Source of the DNA: JAYWXI01 sp036016955
GTDB lineage: Bacteria > Bacteroidota > Bacteroidia > Flavobacteriales > Weeksellaceae
DNA length: 64,000 bases
Direction: 5' to 3'
Assembly (NCBI RefSeq): GCF_036016955.1
Contig: NZ_JAYWXI010000002.1
Coordinates: forward strand, 186,001-250,000
Positions 51,215-58,618 of this stretch are shown piece after piece. The translations under genes were made by a program, and so were the position numbers. The notes under the pieces were generated by a model, which was not told where the DNA came from, ran no database searches, and saw nothing but the letters and a program-made list of their open reading frames with translations. The first letter of the stretch is position 1; each line of letters begins with the position of its first letter.

Positions 51215-52171
51215 ATGAAATCGTTTATAAAAAACATTATATTTTTCTCCATTTTTGGGAGTGTGTTTTATGTGGTGGTTTTGCCGATATGGAGCCAGAT
51301 AATGCCTCCGTTTATGGCGAAAAATGTGAGAAGTTGTGTGGGGTGCTATGGGCATCTGCTTTCCAGGACAAGAGATGTTAGCAGACTAGAAAAAAGTCCA
51401 GATATTTTATTTTTAGGGTCATCACATGCTTATCGAGGTTTTGACACGCGAGTGTTTAGCAAAAATGGCATTACGGCGTTTAATTTGGGGTCTAGTTCTC
51501 AAACGCCTATCAATACTAAGGTGCTGCTTAAACAATACCTTGACGATATAAAACCTAAAATGATTGTGTATGAGGTGTATGCGGGAACACTTTCGGCTGA
51601 TGGAGTTGAGTCTTCTTTGGATATGCTTAGTAATAATAGGGTGGATAAGAACGCTATTAAAATGGTAAGTGAGGTGAAGCACTTGGCGGTTTTTAATACG
51701 GCTATTTATGGCTTATATAGACAAATGTTGGGTTTAAATAAAACTTTTTATGAACCGAACATACAGAATGATGATGTTTATGTACAAGGCGGTGGTTTTG
51801 TGGAAACAAAGTTTAAGAAAAACCCAATGTTGGAAGAAACAAAAGGCAAGTGGGAGCTTAACCCTAAACAAATTGAGGCTCTGAAGGAAAACTTAGACTA
51901 TATCAAGAAAAGAAATATACCCTATATCTTGGTTCAATCTCCCATTACTAAGAAGCTTTATGAGTCTAAAACTAATAACAAATCGGTGGATAGTCTACTG
52001 TCAACACTGGGGACTTATAAGAATTTTTATGGAGAGTTACCTTTAAACGACACTATAGATTTTTACGACAGTAATCATCTTAACCAAAAAGCAGTCGTTA
52101 AGTTTAACGAAAGTTTTATAGTGTATTTTAAGGGGCTGAGTAAGAGTGGCGGTCGCGGGAGGGATAATTAA
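51215..52171 (+). CDS. SGNH/GDSL-like periplasmic acetyltransferase partner of MBOAT
   Basis: A 318-residue membrane-anchored protein: one N-terminal transmembrane segment (about residues 7-24), then an SGNH-like domain. Ser in FLGSSHAYRGFD (about residue 69) fits the block I nucleophile and FYDSNHLNQ near the C-terminus supplies the Asp-x-x-His pair. It is like DltD/AlgX-type proteins that receive acetyl groups from an MBOAT and place them on the polymer. Last gene of the polysaccharide locus. Confidence 0.82.
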   Translation: MKSFIKNIIFFSIFGSVFYVVVLPIWSQIMPPFMAKNVRSCVGCYGHLLSRTRDVSRLEKSPDILFLGSSHAYRGFDTRVFSKNGITAFNLGSSSQTPINTKVLLKQYLDDIKPKMIVYEVYAGTLSADGVESSLDMLSNNRVDKNAIKMVSEVKHLAVFNTAIYGLYRQMLGLNKTFYEPNIQNDDVYVQGGGFVETKFKKNPMLEETKGKWELNPKQIEALKENLDYIKKRNIPYILVQSPITKKLYESKTNNKSVDSLLSTLGTYKNFYGELPLNDTIDFYDSNHLNQKAVVKFNESFIVYFKGLSKSGGRGRDN

Positions 52172-52198
52172 GGAATATAACCGTCTCATTTTCGAATA

Positions 52199-52230
52199 TT
52201 TGTGGGGTTTGTAATTTATTTGTATATTTG
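52199..52230 (+). promoter_or_regulatory. Promoter of the rimP-nusA-infB operon
   Basis: TTTG (52199-52202), 20 nt, TATATTTG (52223-52230): an ideal Bacteroidota promoter. It predicts transcription starting near 52237 with a leader of about 70 nt. Confidence 0.75.
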
Positions 52231-52254
52231 CACTGGATTTACGGAATACAGATG

Positions 52255-52283
52255 AGAAGGCCTTCGGAAGAAAGCCTTTTTTT
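52255..52283 (+). terminator. Terminator-like hairpin in the rimP leader
   Basis: Stem AGAAGGC / GCCTTTT (52255-52261 with 52274-52280), 12-nt loop containing CTTCGGAAG, then a run of T to 52283. It lies after the predicted start site and before the rimP ATG. It could end readthrough from the polysaccharide locus, act as an attenuator for rimP, or both. Confidence 0.65.
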
Positions 52284-52307
52284 GTACCGTCCACTTGAAT
52301 ACTTGAT

Positions 52308-52778
52308 ATGATGGATTTTAGAAGTAAGATTGAAGCGCATTTGCAGGCTTTTTTGGAGCAACGTACCGATTTGTTTCTTATTGACCTTAAGATTTCGGCG
52401 GGGGATGATGTGGTAGTGGTATTGGATGGCGACCAGGGGGTTAGCATTCAGGACTGCCTTGATGCGAGCCGTGCGATAGAGTTTAATATGGATCGGGAGG
52501 CGCATGATTTTAGTCTTCAGGTGATGTCGGCTGGGCTTAGTGAGCCGCTTAGGCTTCCTCGTCAGTTTGCGAAGAATTTGGGGCGGATGCTTCGGGTGGT
52601 TCTTCAGGATGACACGGAGGTTGAGGGCGAGTTGATTCGTGCGGATGAGGCTGGTGTTGTCCTTCTTTTGCGTTACCGTAGGCCTAAGGCGGTTGGGAAG
52701 GGCAAGGAGGATGTGGAGGAAGAGCGTGCGGTGGCTTACGATGCGATTAAGAAAGCGGTGGTCCATATTAAATTTTAA
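52308..52778 (+). CDS. rimP: Ribosome maturation factor RimP
   Basis: Assists 30S subunit maturation. 156 residues, with an N-terminal alpha/beta domain (FLEQRTDLFLIDLKISAGDDVVVVLDGDQGVSIQDC) and a C-terminal SH3-like barrel (GRMLRVVLQDDTEVEGELIRADEAG). The marker segment is LQVMSAGLSEPLRLPRQF. Two ATG codons in a row begin the frame. Heads the classical rimP-nusA-infB operon, 82 bp ahead of nusA. Confidence 0.94.
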   Translation: MMDFRSKIEAHLQAFLEQRTDLFLIDLKISAGDDVVVVLDGDQGVSIQDCLDASRAIEFNMDREAHDFSLQVMSAGLSEPLRLPRQFAKNLGRMLRVVLQDDTEVEGELIRADEAGVVLLLRYRRPKAVGKGKEDVEEERAVAYDAIKKAVVHIKF

Positions 52779-52860
52779 AGAATAGAACAGAACGAAAAGG
52801 CGTCTTTGGCTCGGTTTGGCGGGGATTGGCGCGATATATAAACGATAAACCCAAAAAAGA

Positions 52861-54096
52861 ATGGATAATATAGCTTTAATTGAAGCGTTTGGCGATTTTA
52901 AAGAGGATAAGAATATCAGCAAGATTGATTTGATGGCGATTATTGAGGAGTCATTGAAGACGTTGTTGAGAAAGCGTTACGATTCGGATGATCATTTTGA
53001 TGTGATTGTGAATCCGGATAAGGGGGATTTTCAGATTTTCCTTAACAAGACGATTGTGGAGGACGAGATGTCGGAGGATGACGATTTGGAGATTGAGATT
53101 TCCGAGGCGAAGAAAATCGATCCTACGTTTGAGGTTGGCGAAGAATATACGATGGAGATTCCGGTGGCACAGCTGGGTCGGCGAAACATTCTTACGCTAA
53201 AGCAGATTTTGGTGACGAAGCTTCAGGAGCATAATAATTCGATGTTGTACGAGCAGTTTCGCGATCGGATTGGGGAGATTGTTGTGGGCGAGGTTCACCA
53301 TATCCGTCACAAGCATGTGATTTTATTGGATGATGAGGGGAATGAATTTATTTTGCCTAAGGAAAATCAGATTCCTTCGGACTTTTTCAAGAAGGGTGAG
53401 AATATTCGGGCTATTGTAGAGAGCGTTGATTTTAAAGGGGCTAAGCCTCAGATTATCGTGTCTAGGACTGCGCCTAAGTTTTTGGAGAAGCTTCTTGAGC
53501 TGGAAATTCCGGAAATTCAGGACGGGACGATTATGCTTAAGAAAGTGGTTCGTATTCCGGGCGAGAAGGCGAAGATTGCGGTGGATGCTTATGACGACCG
53601 TATTGATCCGGTGGGTGCTTGCGTTGGGGTTAAAGGATCGAGGATTCACGGTGTGGTTCGGGAATTGAAGAATGAGAACATCGATGTGATTCAGTGGTCT
53701 AAAAATCCGGAAATCTTGGTGAAGCGTGCGTTGGGTAATGTGACGGTGAACAAGATTGAACTTAACGACGAAGAGAATTATGCGTTGGTTTATACGCCGG
53801 TGGAGGAAATTTCCAAGGTGATTGGGAAGCAGGGGCAGAACATCCGTTTGGCGTCTTGGCTGAGCGGGTATGAGATTGATGTTTACCGTGAGGCGAGCGA
53901 GGATGACGATGTTAAATTGGACGAATTTAAGGACGAAGTTGAGGAGTGGATCATTGACGAGTTCAAGAAGGTTGGGTTGATGACGGCCAAGAGCGTCTTG
54001 GATAAGGATACGGACAGCCTTCTTAACATGACGGATTTGGAGGAGGAAACCATTGAGGAGGTGAAGCAGATTCTTAGGGAAGAGTTCGAGGACTAA
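52861..54096 (+). CDS. nusA: Transcription termination/antitermination factor NusA
   Basis: Modulates RNA polymerase pausing, termination and antitermination. 411 residues: N-terminal RNAP-binding domain, S1 domain (about 130-200; IGEIVVGEVHHIRHKHVIL), KH1 (VGACVGVKGSRIHGVVRELKNENID) and KH2 (EEISKVIGKQGQNIRLASWLSGYEIDV). A short acidic C-terminal extension replaces the two acidic repeats of the E. coli protein. Length suits the Bacteroidota. Confidence 0.95.
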   Translation: MDNIALIEAFGDFKEDKNISKIDLMAIIEESLKTLLRKRYDSDDHFDVIVNPDKGDFQIFLNKTIVEDEMSEDDDLEIEISEAKKIDPTFEVGEEYTMEIPVAQLGRRNILTLKQILVTKLQEHNNSMLYEQFRDRIGEIVVGEVHHIRHKHVILLDDEGNEFILPKENQIPSDFFKKGENIRAIVESVDFKGAKPQIIVSRTAPKFLEKLLELEIPEIQDGTIMLKKVVRIPGEKAKIAVDAYDDRIDPVGACVGVKGSRIHGVVRELKNENIDVIQWSKNPEILVKRALGNVTVNKIELNDEENYALVYTPVEEISKVIGKQGQNIRLASWLSGYEIDVYREASEDDDVKLDEFKDEVEEWIIDEFKKVGLMTAKSVLDKDTDSLLNMTDLEEETIEEVKQILREEFED

Positions 54097-54158
54097 CCCC
54101 ATCACGATATTAACTATTTTATAAAATAGCTTTAAAAAGCACAAGAGAACAACAGTAT

Positions 54159-56969
54159 ATGCCAAAAATTAGATTAAATAAAGCAGTAAAGGAACTTAAT
54201 ATCTCCATTCCCAGAGCGGTAGAATTTCTACAGGGCAAGGGGATTGAAATAGACAGTAACCCGAATGCAATATTGGAGGAACGGGCATTGGCCGAGTTGG
54301 AAGCCGAGTTCAGGAAGGATGGAGAACAGCGTAAGGCATCCCACGAGGTCGTCATCTCTAAAGTTCCGGAGGAAAAACTGGAAATGGAGGAGAAAAAAAC
54401 GGAGGTCATTCGGGCGAAAGCCAGTGTGCCGGAGACTAAAATCCTCGGCAAAATAGACCTCAATCCTAAAAAAGAAGAGAAGGTGGAGGATGCTCAGCCT
54501 GCACCGGTGGAGGCTAAGCCTTCGGAATTGCCGGTTCAGGAGGAAAAAACGGAAGAAAAATCTTCAAAATCGGGTCCTCATGTTTTAGGGAAGATTGATC
54601 TTTCCAAAATAGAATCTTCGTCCAAGCCGAGAGCGTCTCGGGAGAAAGAGGCGTCGAAGAAGCCGGCTGTGGAGCAGAAGCCTAAGGAGTCGCCTAAACC
54701 GGAGGAGCAAAAACCTCAGGTTCAGGAGCCGGCAGCCAAGTCTAAGGAAGTTGAGAGCCACGTGTTTGAGAAGCCCGAGAAAATCGAAACCCAGTATCAA
54801 AAATTGGACGGGCCTAAGATTTTGAAGGAAAAGGTGGACTTGTCTCAGTTTGAGAGTAAGCCGAAAGAAGGCGCGGCGCGAAAGAAGAAGCGGAAAAGAA
54901 TTGAAAAGCCGGCGCAACCGGGAGCTCAGGGCAGTGGAACGCAGAACAATCCTGCGGGACGTGCTCAGGGTGGTCAGCGTGGGCCTGGAGGGGCGAATGC
55001 TGGCGGCCGCGGTGGCAACAAGAAAGGCGGAAGACGTGGCGAGCGTGTGATGCCGGTAGAGTTGACCGATGAGGAGGTGAAGAATCAAATCAAGGAAACC
55101 TTGGAGAAACTGACCAATAAGGGAGGGAAGTCCAAGAGTTCAAAATACAGAAGAGAGAAGAGGTCTTACCGTAGAGAGCAAGACGAGCTTCAGCAGGAGT
55201 TGGATGCTCAAGACCGTACACTTAAGGTTACCGAATACATCACGGTGAACGAGTTGGCGGCATTGATGGATGTGAATCCTACGGAGGTGATTTCCACTTG
55301 CTTCTCTTTGGGGGTAATGGTGACGATGAACCAGCGTTTGGAGGCGGATATTCTCCAGTTGGTGGCGGACGAGTTTGGTTACAATATCCAGTTTTCGGAC
55401 GCGGACTTGGAAGAGACGGCGGAGGAAGAAACGCCGGACTTGCCGGAAGATTTGGTGGCTCGTGCACCGATTGTAACGGTGATGGGGCACGTGGACCATG
55501 GTAAAACTTCACTCCTTGACTATATCCGTAAGACCAATGTGATTGCGGGAGAATCCGGAGGGATTACCCAGCACATCGGGGCTTATAATGTGAAATTGGA
55601 AAACGGACAGCGTATTACGTTCCTTGATACACCGGGACACGAGGCGTTTACGGCGATGAGAGCGCGTGGAGCCCAGATTACCGATATTGTGATTATCGTA
55701 ATTGCGGCGGACGACGATGTGATGCCGCAGACGAAAGAGGCGATTTCCCATGCTCAGGCGGCGGGAGTGCCTATGATTATTGCGCTTAACAAGGTGGATA
55801 AGCCTAATGCGAATCCGGATAAGATTCGTGAACAGTTGTCGGCTATGAATATTTTGGTGGAAGAATGGGGAGGTAATGTTCAGTCTCAGGAGATTTCGGC
55901 CAAATTCGGAAACAACGTGGATTTGTTGCTTGAGAAGGTGTTGTTGCAGGCGGAGCTTTTGGAGCTCAAGGCTAATCCGAACAAAAACGCCCAAGGGGTG
56001 GTGATTGAAGCTTCTTTGGATAAGGGCCGAGGGTATGTTGGCACGGTGTTGATTCAATCCGGTACGCTTAAGGTTGGAGATTATGTTCTGGCTGGGCGTA
56101 ACCATGGTAAGGTCAAAGCGATGTTGGATGAGCGGGGTCGTCAAATGCAGACGGCAGGACCTTCAATTCCGGTAACGATTTTGGGCTTGGATGGCGCGCC
56201 TACGGCGGGCGACAAGTTCCGTGTGTACGACGATGAGAAGGAGGCGAAGACTATCGCTAATAAGCGGGAGCAGCTTCAGCGGGAGCAGTCTATCCGTACG
56301 AAGAAACATCTTACGCTTGATGAGATTGGACGTAGGATTGCTTTGGGCGACTTCAAGGAGCTTAATATTATCCTCAAAGGGGATGTGGATGGTTCTGTGG
56401 AGGCTTTGTCCGACCAATTGCAGCGTCTTTCCACGGAGGAAATACAGATCAATATCCTTCATAAGGGGGTTGGACAGATTACGGAGTCCGATATTCTTTT
56501 AGCGACGGCTTCGGATGCCATTGTGATTGGCTTTAACGTCAGAGCGGGAGCTAATGCGAAGGATTTGGCCGATAAGGAAGAGATTGAGATTCGTACTTAT
56601 TCGGTGATTTATGCGGCGATTGACGATGTGAAGGAAGCGATGGAAGGAATGTTGTCGCCTGAGATCCGCGAGCAGGTTATTGGAAATGTGGAAATCCGCG
56701 AGGTATTTAAAATTTCCAAAGTGGGTACGATTGCGGGGTGTATGGTGCTTTCGGGCAAGGTTACCCGTGGTTCTAAGATCCGCTTGCTAAGGGATGGCAT
56801 CGTGAAGCATGATGGAGAACTTGAGAGTTTGAAACGATTCAAGGACGATGTGAAGGAAGTGACAAAGGGGTATGAATGCGGTTTGAACATCAAGGGGTAT
56901 AACGACATCGAGGTCGGTGATATTTTGGAAGTTTACGAAGAGGTTGCGGTGAAGAAGAAACTAAAGTAA
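54159..56969 (+). CDS. infB: Translation initiation factor IF-2
   Basis: GTPase that delivers initiator tRNA to the ribosome. 936 residues: a short N-terminal helical domain (IRLNKAVKELNISIPRAVEFL), a long charged low-complexity linker (about residues 70-330, rich in K, E, P), a G domain with GHVDHGKTSLLDYI (about 449), DTPGHEAF and NKVD, then domain II and the C-terminal domains ending at a conserved GYNDIEVGDILEVYEEV. It is in the same operon as rimP and nusA, 62 bp after nusA. Confidence 0.97.
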   Translation: MPKIRLNKAVKELNISIPRAVEFLQGKGIEIDSNPNAILEERALAELEAEFRKDGEQRKASHEVVISKVPEEKLEMEEKKTEVIRAKASVPETKILGKIDLNPKKEEKVEDAQPAPVEAKPSELPVQEEKTEEKSSKSGPHVLGKIDLSKIESSSKPRASREKEASKKPAVEQKPKESPKPEEQKPQVQEPAAKSKEVESHVFEKPEKIETQYQKLDGPKILKEKVDLSQFESKPKEGAARKKKRKRIEKPAQPGAQGSGTQNNPAGRAQGGQRGPGGANAGGRGGNKKGGRRGERVMPVELTDEEVKNQIKETLEKLTNKGGKSKSSKYRREKRSYRREQDELQQELDAQDRTLKVTEYITVNELAALMDVNPTEVISTCFSLGVMVTMNQRLEADILQLVADEFGYNIQFSDADLEETAEEETPDLPEDLVARAPIVTVMGHVDHGKTSLLDYIRKTNVIAGESGGITQHIGAYNVKLENGQRITFLDTPGHEAFTAMRARGAQITDIVIIVIAADDDVMPQTKEAISHAQAAGVPMIIALNKVDKPNANPDKIREQLSAMNILVEEWGGNVQSQEISAKFGNNVDLLLEKVLLQAELLELKANPNKNAQGVVIEASLDKGRGYVGTVLIQSGTLKVGDYVLAGRNHGKVKAMLDERGRQMQTAGPSIPVTILGLDGAPTAGDKFRVYDDEKEAKTIANKREQLQREQSIRTKKHLTLDEIGRRIALGDFKELNIILKGDVDGSVEALSDQLQRLSTEEIQINILHKGVGQITESDILLATASDAIVIGFNVRAGANAKDLADKEEIEIRTYSVIYAAIDDVKEAMEGMLSPEIREQVIGNVEIREVFKISKVGTIAGCMVLSGKVTRGSKIRLLRDGIVKHDGELESLKRFKDDVKEVTKGYECGLNIKGYNDIEVGDILEVYEEVAVKKKLK

Positions 56970-57002
56970 CTTTTTTCGATAAATAAGTGGTATATTAATT
57001 TT

Positions 57003-57046
57003 AAAAAGCCGCCTCAAAACAAAGTTTTGAGGCGGTCTCTTTTTTT
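57003..57046. terminator. Bidirectional terminator between infB and the aldo/keto reductase gene
   Basis: Perfect 12-bp stem CCGCCTCAAAAC / GTTTTGAGGCGG (57009-57020 with 57024-57035) with AAA loop, T7 after it on the plus strand and T5 on the minus strand. Confidence 0.92.
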
Positions 57047-57059
57047 AATAAAGCAGTCA

Positions 57060-58199
57060 TTAATGAGGGATGGGCGCATTGGGAGCAATCAATCCGGTTT
57101 CGATAAGAGCGGTCCAAAATTCTTTTGGGATTCTGTTTTCAAGTTGTAAAGACAGGACATTTTCTCTAATTTGCTTAGCCGATCGGCATCCGGTGAGAAT
57201 AGAAACTACTGCGGGGTGGGCCATGGCGAATTGGAGGGAAGCGGTTCTCATGTCGACACCAAACTTATGGCATAGTGCGGCTAACTGGTCTCTTTTCCCG
57301 GCGATAGCTTTTGGAGCGGGGGAAGGCGAATAATTCCAGGTTTCGTTTCCGGCGAGATAACCACAATTTAATGGGGAACCTAAAATGATTTTAACCTTTT
57401 TTTCCTGAAGTTTCGGAAATGTAATCTCTAAGGCTTCTTTATGATCTAACAGGGAGTACTGGGTTGCCATCAGGCAGAGATCGGGAATTGCGAATTCGAG
57501 AGTCCTCAGAACAGCTTCCGGGCTGTTGATGCCAAACCCCCATCCTTTAATCATTCCTTGTTGTTTCATTCTGATGAGTTCGGGGATGGCTCCATGTCTT
57601 GCTTGATTAAGATGATGTTCAAAATTTTCTTTTAAATTTCCTGGAGTGAGGTCGTGGATGAAGACATAATCTAAGGAAGATACTCCTAATCTTAATAGGC
57701 TGTCTTCCACTGATTTTCTTGTAGCAGAAGCGGAGTAATCGTAGTGAAACACAGCGTTCATTGGGTTCTTCCATAGGTGTGCGACTTGACTCTCTGGAGG
57801 GGTTCCGGGCTTTAGAAGCCGGCCGACTTTGGAAGAAAGGAGGTATTCGCTCCGATTTTTGCCATCAAGAAAAACACCGAAACGTCTTTCGCTTATTCCG
57901 TTGCCGTAACGGGGAGAGGTGTCGAAAAAACGAATTCCCAAATTCCATGCTTCTTCTAAGGTTTCAAGGGCTTCTTTTTCGGATGTCTTTTTCCAGCACC
58001 CGGCAAGAGGAACCCCACCTAACCCTAAGTCTTTATTCAGTTCAAGTGTTGATAAGACAGGGTTTGTGTATTTGTTATTCGGGGAGCCGAAAATGTGTGG
58101 CGAAGTTTTTTCTCCTTTGTTTTTAGCCGAGATTAGATTAGGGGCTCCTAATGCTAATACGCCTAATCCCATGTTTTTTAAAAATTTTTTTCGATTCAT
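57060..58199 (-). CDS. Aldo/keto reductase family protein with N-terminal signal-like segment
   Basis: A 379-residue protein. Residues 1-25 (NRKKFLKNMGLGVLALGAPNLIS) look like a signal or membrane anchor, perhaps Tat-like although the twin arginine is not exact. The rest is a TIM-barrel AKR: GLGGVPLAGCWK, FFDTSPRYGNGISERRFG (Asp and Tyr of the AKR tetrad), LLSSKVGRLL and VFIHDLTPG. It resembles L-fucose/D-threo-aldose dehydrogenase or pyridoxal dehydrogenase types. The C-terminal SILTGCRSAKQIREN binds the cofactor. Substrate unknown. Confidence 0.85.
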   Translation of the reverse strand: MNRKKFLKNMGLGVLALGAPNLISAKNKGEKTSPHIFGSPNNKYTNPVLSTLELNKDLGLGGVPLAGCWKKTSEKEALETLEEAWNLGIRFFDTSPRYGNGISERRFGVFLDGKNRSEYLLSSKVGRLLKPGTPPESQVAHLWKNPMNAVFHYDYSASATRKSVEDSLLRLGVSSLDYVFIHDLTPGNLKENFEHHLNQARHGAIPELIRMKQQGMIKGWGFGINSPEAVLRTLEFAIPDLCLMATQYSLLDHKEALEITFPKLQEKKVKIILGSPLNCGYLAGNETWNYSPSPAPKAIAGKRDQLAALCHKFGVDMRTASLQFAMAHPAVVSILTGCRSAKQIRENVLSLQLENRIPKEFWTALIETGLIAPNAPIPH

Positions 58200-58203
58200 T
58201 ATT

Positions 58204-58261
58204 ATGACGTGATTTTTGAGTGTTACACAAAGATAACCAAAATTAATGACGTGATTTTTGA
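58204..58261. repeat. 16-bp direct repeat flanking the aldo/keto reductase promoter
   Basis: ATGACGTGATTTTTGA occurs at 58204-58219 and 58246-58261, exactly 42 bp apart. The -7 box TATCTTTG of the minus-strand gene lies between them. One copy is just upstream of the start codon, the other near the -33 region, so they may be operators. Confidence 0.75.
58228..58235 (-). promoter_or_regulatory. -7 promoter element for the aldo/keto reductase gene
   Basis: Minus strand TATCTTTG, a perfect TAnnTTTG, 28 bp before the ATG. No TTG at the normal -33 position; the direct repeat occupies that region. Confidence 0.5.
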
Positions 58262-58560
58262 AAATCAGTTTTGTAACGGTACTAAGAGGATGCTTTGGTA
58301 GAATTATTTAGTTTTTTTATTGTGTTTTGATTGTGATTTGTTTCTGTTTTTTCTAATTTTATTAATTAAATAAACTGGTAAATATTTATTTTTTTAGAAT
58401 TTTTTATTTTTATTTTTTTAATATTAAAATTTGATGTTTTTTATTTTTTTATATCTTGTTTTTGTTTTTTTGTATTTGTAATTGTATTTTTTGTTTTTTA
58501 TTTTTGAATTTATTTTTTTAAACTTGTTAATTTTTATTTATTTTTTTTCAGAAAAATTTT
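58262..58560. other. Very AT-rich spacer upstream of susC
   Basis: About 300 bp of T-rich, low-complexity sequence on the plus strand with long T runs and few G or C. I see no gene, hairpin or clear promoter in it. It separates the aldo/keto reductase promoter from the susC promoter and could be a bent or flexible upstream region. Confidence 0.7.
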
Positions 58561-58561
58561 C

Positions 58562-58588
58562 TTGTGTTAATAATTTTTAACATCTTTG
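58562..58588 (+). promoter_or_regulatory. susC promoter with overlapping inverted repeat
   Basis: TGTTAA-N6-TTAACA (58565-58582) overlaps a CATCTTTG -7 box (58581-58588). The same arrangement occurs before the second susC (62975-62998). A TTG at 58562 precedes it. It is 30 bp upstream of the start codon. Confidence 0.55.
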
Positions 58589-58618
58589 CACTGTCTAATA
58601 TTGAAAAAAATTATTAAT

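Noticed and set aside
31225..52171. Anti-phage defence island
   Set aside because: The AT-rich composition prompted the check, but all genes fit polysaccharide synthesis; no nuclease, methylase, helicase, toxin or retron-like gene was seen.
54585..55088. Minus-strand open frame opposite the infB linker
   Set aside because: Arises from the low-complexity K/E/P-rich linker of IF-2; the antisense product is only L/R/S repeats.
58262..58560. Replication origin or attachment site in the AT-rich spacer
   Set aside because: Only low-complexity T-rich sequence; no DnaA-box clusters, no tRNA and no integrase gene nearby.
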